A DNA stretch of 64,000 nt from Methylobacterium sp. E-005 (GTDB lineage Bacteria; Pseudomonadota; Alphaproteobacteria; Rhizobiales; Beijerinckiaceae). Of the stretch, positions 62,031 through 64,000 are shown piece after piece. Position numbers and translations under genes: made by a program. Within the stretch, counting starts at the first letter, position 1. Each line of letters starts with the position of its first letter. A model generated the notes under the pieces. It worked only from the letters and a program-made list of their open reading frames with translations, searched no databases and was not told the origin of the DNA. Location of the stretch: contig NZ_JAKSYG010000200.1 in assembly GCF_022829725.1 (NCBI RefSeq), positions 49,495 through 113,494 of the forward strand, written 5' to 3'.

Positions 62031-62222
62031 TCAGATGCGTTCGGCGACGGTGGCGAGGTCGGCCCGTTCCCGCCAGTCGCCGACGCCGTGCTGGCGGGCG
62101 AAGCGGAGCTCGGCGGCGCGGCGGGCGCGCTCGGGATCACGGGCCCGCGCGATCTCGACGGAGCCGACCGTGAACGGCACCCCGAGGATCTCCTTGGCGA
62201 AGTCGATGCGGTAGTTCGGCAT
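62031..62222 (-). CDS. Small conserved-looking protein of unknown function
   Basis: 63 residues, starting MPNYRIDFAKEILGVPFTVG, then a charged helix (ARARDPERARRAAELRFARQ). GGGAG lies ~6 bases before the ATG. Resembles the many short 'MPxYxxDF' proteins of Methylobacterium and rhizobia (DUF6894-like layout), whose function is unknown. Located upstream of the decarboxylase gene on the same strand, ~240 bases away. Confidence 0.55.
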   Translation of the reverse strand: MPNYRIDFAKEILGVPFTVGSVEIARARDPERARRAAELRFARQHGVGDWRERADLATVAERI

Positions 62223-62560
62223 TCCGTACTCCCTGTTTCCGGCGGGTCCGGGTGCATCCGCACGGAACGAAACCGCCCGCTCACTCGTATGCCGGTTCTG
62301 GAGCCTGTCTCGCCCGACACCCGGATTGTGCTGCGCGCTGCGGTCCCGTAGGCCGGCAGCGCCGGTTGCATCGTTCGCATATGGTGCTGCAGCGATCCCC
62401 GTGAAGGGGCCCGCCGCGTCCAGGCAGGGATGCATCGCCGCAGCTTGCGAGCTGGCGCGCTCTGCTCGTACAGGCGTGCGACTGCCCTGCCCCGACCTGA
62501 AGATACGGATCTGACCATGGCCCTTCCGCGGCGGCGAACCGGCCTGCCCTCGATCCAGCC
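62223..62560. other. Gene-free stretch before the MFS gene
   Basis: 338 bases between divergent genes, with no recognised gene, repeat or clear promoter. Confidence 0.4.
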
Positions 62561-63727
62561 GTGACCACCTCCCTCGACGCGAAGGCCCGGCTCGGCCTGA
62601 CGCTGATCGCCGGCGGGGCGGTGGCCAACATCTATTACAATCAGCCGCTGCTCGGGCTGATCGTGGCCGAGTTCGGCGATCGGGCAGCCCTCTGGGTGCC
62701 GACCACGGCCCTCGTCGGCTATGGTCTCGGCATCGTCGGACTCGTGCCGCTGGGCGACGCGCTGCCGCGGCGCGCCCTGATCGTGTGGCAGTGCCTCGGC
62801 CTCGCCGTCGCGCTGCTCGCGGTCGGCCTCGCCCCGAACCTCGCGAGCCTCGCGCTGGCCCATCTCGTCGTCGGCGTGCTCGCCTGCGCGGCCCAGCAGG
62901 CGGTACCGTTCGCGGCCGAGCTCGCGCCGGATGCGAGCCGCGGGCGGGTGGTCGGGCAGGTGATGACCGGGCTGCTCACCGGCATCCTGCTCGCCCGGAC
63001 GGCGAGCGGCGTCCTGGGGGCGCATCTCGGCTGGAGGCCGGTCTTCCTCGTCGCGTCCGTGCTGGCCCTCGTCATGGCGGGTATCGCCCGGGCGACCCTG
63101 CCCCAGACGGCGCAGACACACCCCCTGCGCTACCGCGCCCTGATGCTGTCGATCCTCCACCTCGCCCGGAGCCAGCCGGTTCTGCGCACGGCGAGCCTGT
63201 CGCAGGCGCTGCTGTTTGCCGCCTTCAATGCCTTCTGGGCGACGCTGGCGCTGCTGGTGGAGGGCCCGCCCTTCGGGCTCACGGCCGCGGGCGCCGGGCT
63301 GTTCGGGGTGATCGGCGTCTGCGGGGCCTTCGTGGCGCCGCTCTCGGGCCGCTTCACCGATCGGAAGGGCGCCAAGCCCGTGGTGCTCGGCGGCAGCCTG
63401 ATGGTCGCCCTGTCCTTCGTGGTGCTGTGGGCCGGGGGCGCGTGGTCGCTCATCGCGGTGGCGCTCGGCGTGCTGCTGATCGACATCGGCATGAACGGGG
63501 CACTGATCGCCAACCAGACCCGGGCCTACGCCCTGGTCCCGGGCGCGCGGGGGCGGATCAACACCGTCCTGTTCACGACCCTGTTCGTGTTCGGGGCGCT
63601 CGGCGCCTATGCCGGCTCGCAGGCCTTTCTGCTGGTCGGCTGGCCGGGGGTCTGCGCGGTGGGGCTGGTGTTCTCGGCGCTGGCGGTGGTCGTGGCGGCG
63701 CGCGACCCGCACGGGCGCGGCGCGTAG
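62561..63727 (+). CDS. MFS transporter (YnfM/arabinose-efflux-like)
   Basis: 388 residues with ~12 hydrophobic segments; GTG start at 62561. Seen: VANIYYNQPLLGLIVAEFGD at the start (the 'IYYNQPLL' pattern is typical of this YnfM-like group), LVPLGDALPRRALIVWQC (motif A-like loop), GVLACAAQQAVPFAAELAP and DASRGRVVGQVMTGLLTGIL. Probably an exporter of small molecules; the substrate is unknown. No adaptor protein or regulator is directly beside it. Confidence 0.87.
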   Translation: MTTSLDAKARLGLTLIAGGAVANIYYNQPLLGLIVAEFGDRAALWVPTTALVGYGLGIVGLVPLGDALPRRALIVWQCLGLAVALLAVGLAPNLASLALAHLVVGVLACAAQQAVPFAAELAPDASRGRVVGQVMTGLLTGILLARTASGVLGAHLGWRPVFLVASVLALVMAGIARATLPQTAQTHPLRYRALMLSILHLARSQPVLRTASLSQALLFAAFNAFWATLALLVEGPPFGLTAAGAGLFGVIGVCGAFVAPLSGRFTDRKGAKPVVLGGSLMVALSFVVLWAGGAWSLIAVALGVLLIDIGMNGALIANQTRAYALVPGARGRINTVLFTTLFVFGALGAYAGSQAFLLVGWPGVCAVGLVFSALAVVVAARDPHGRGA

Positions 63728-63902
63728 CAAGTGCGGGTTTCAGGAGCTTCGCCCGGTCCGCTCAGATTGGCCGGGCGCGGTGCGGGGATCGGAGCCCCGG
63801 CCCATGACACGCGCCGTTTTCCCGGACAGGTGGAGCGCCAGCAGAATCTGACCCGGGGACCCAGCACATGACGTCGCGAAGCGTCTTCCTGGTTCAACCT
63901 GA

Positions 63903-63922
63903 GCCGCTTGCGCGGCGCTTTT
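63903..63922 (+). terminator. Possible intrinsic terminator
   Basis: GCCGC-TTGC-GCGGC hairpin followed by GCTTTT, 175 bases after the MFS gene. The stem is short, so this is tentative. Confidence 0.35.
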
Positions 63923-64000
63923 CATGCCGGGTCTCGGGTCGCATTCCGCTGGCGCTGCATGCGCCTTGGAAAGGAACGGTGCAGGACCGGCTTGACGTGT

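Noticed and set aside
63868..64000. Open frame MTSRSVFLVQPEPLARRF… running off the right edge
   Set aside because: No ribosome site, crosses a terminator-like hairpin and cannot be judged without more sequence.

Overview
The window is high-GC DNA with the gene content and codon use of an alphaproteobacterium of the Rhizobiales, most probably Methylobacterium or a close relative. This rests on the whole-gene look of TrcR (DUF1013), the fused GlgE/TreS/TreY enzymes, the UrtABCDE set, many G+C-rich intergenic palindromes, and a general-stress (EcfG-type) promoter. No rRNA, tRNA, CRISPR array or insertion sequence was recognised. The genus is an inference; no database was consulted.

Layout. 1-2.7 kb: the truncated start of a possibly frameshifted phage-like gene and two orphan ABC-transporter binding proteins. 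3.2-6.5 kb: a lower-GC surface-glycan patch with a DUF4214-type protein and a two-domain glycosyltransferase interrupted by one in-frame TAG. 7-10.5 kb: an EmrAB-type multidrug efflux operon with a divergent TetR regulator and a shared palindromic operator. 10.5-15.6 kb: a candidate structured RNA, trcR, a histone-deacetylase-family hydrolase, an HD-GYP response regulator with a small out-of-frame gene in its 3' end, and a LysR regulator. 15.8-19.7 kb: a low-GC sulfotransferase facing a lone APS kinase (together a plausible sulfation module), and a small lipoprotein. 20.4-28.1 kb: a HAD hydrolase, then urtABCDE (urea ABC transporter) behind a sigma-54 promoter, with a divergent Crp/Fnr regulator.

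28.2-54.8 kb is a large alpha-glucan and trehalose island. It carries glgP, an alpha-glucosidase and glgA, then a long reverse-strand run: glgB, treS-maltokinase, glgE (with an additional N-terminal GH13 domain), a malQ-treY fusion, treZ, glgX and otsA. TreS-Mak supplies maltose-1-phosphate and GlgE polymerises it. GlgB branches the glucan, and GlgX, GlgP, MalQ and TreYZ remodel it or turn it into trehalose. OtsA gives a separate route from UDP-glucose. No glgC or otsB is in the window.

55.2-57.5 kb: four small membrane-anchored stress-type proteins (YqjD/YqjE/DUF3618-like) behind an EcfG-like promoter, next to the trehalose genes. 57.7-61.8 kb: malonate/malonyl-CoA metabolism (malonyl-CoA synthetase, DUF4188 protein, TetR regulator, malonyl-CoA decarboxylase). 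62-64 kb: a 63-residue conserved-looking protein and an MFS exporter. Intergenic DNA throughout carries at least four dispersed repeat families, including modular hairpin repeats whose stems show compensatory base changes.
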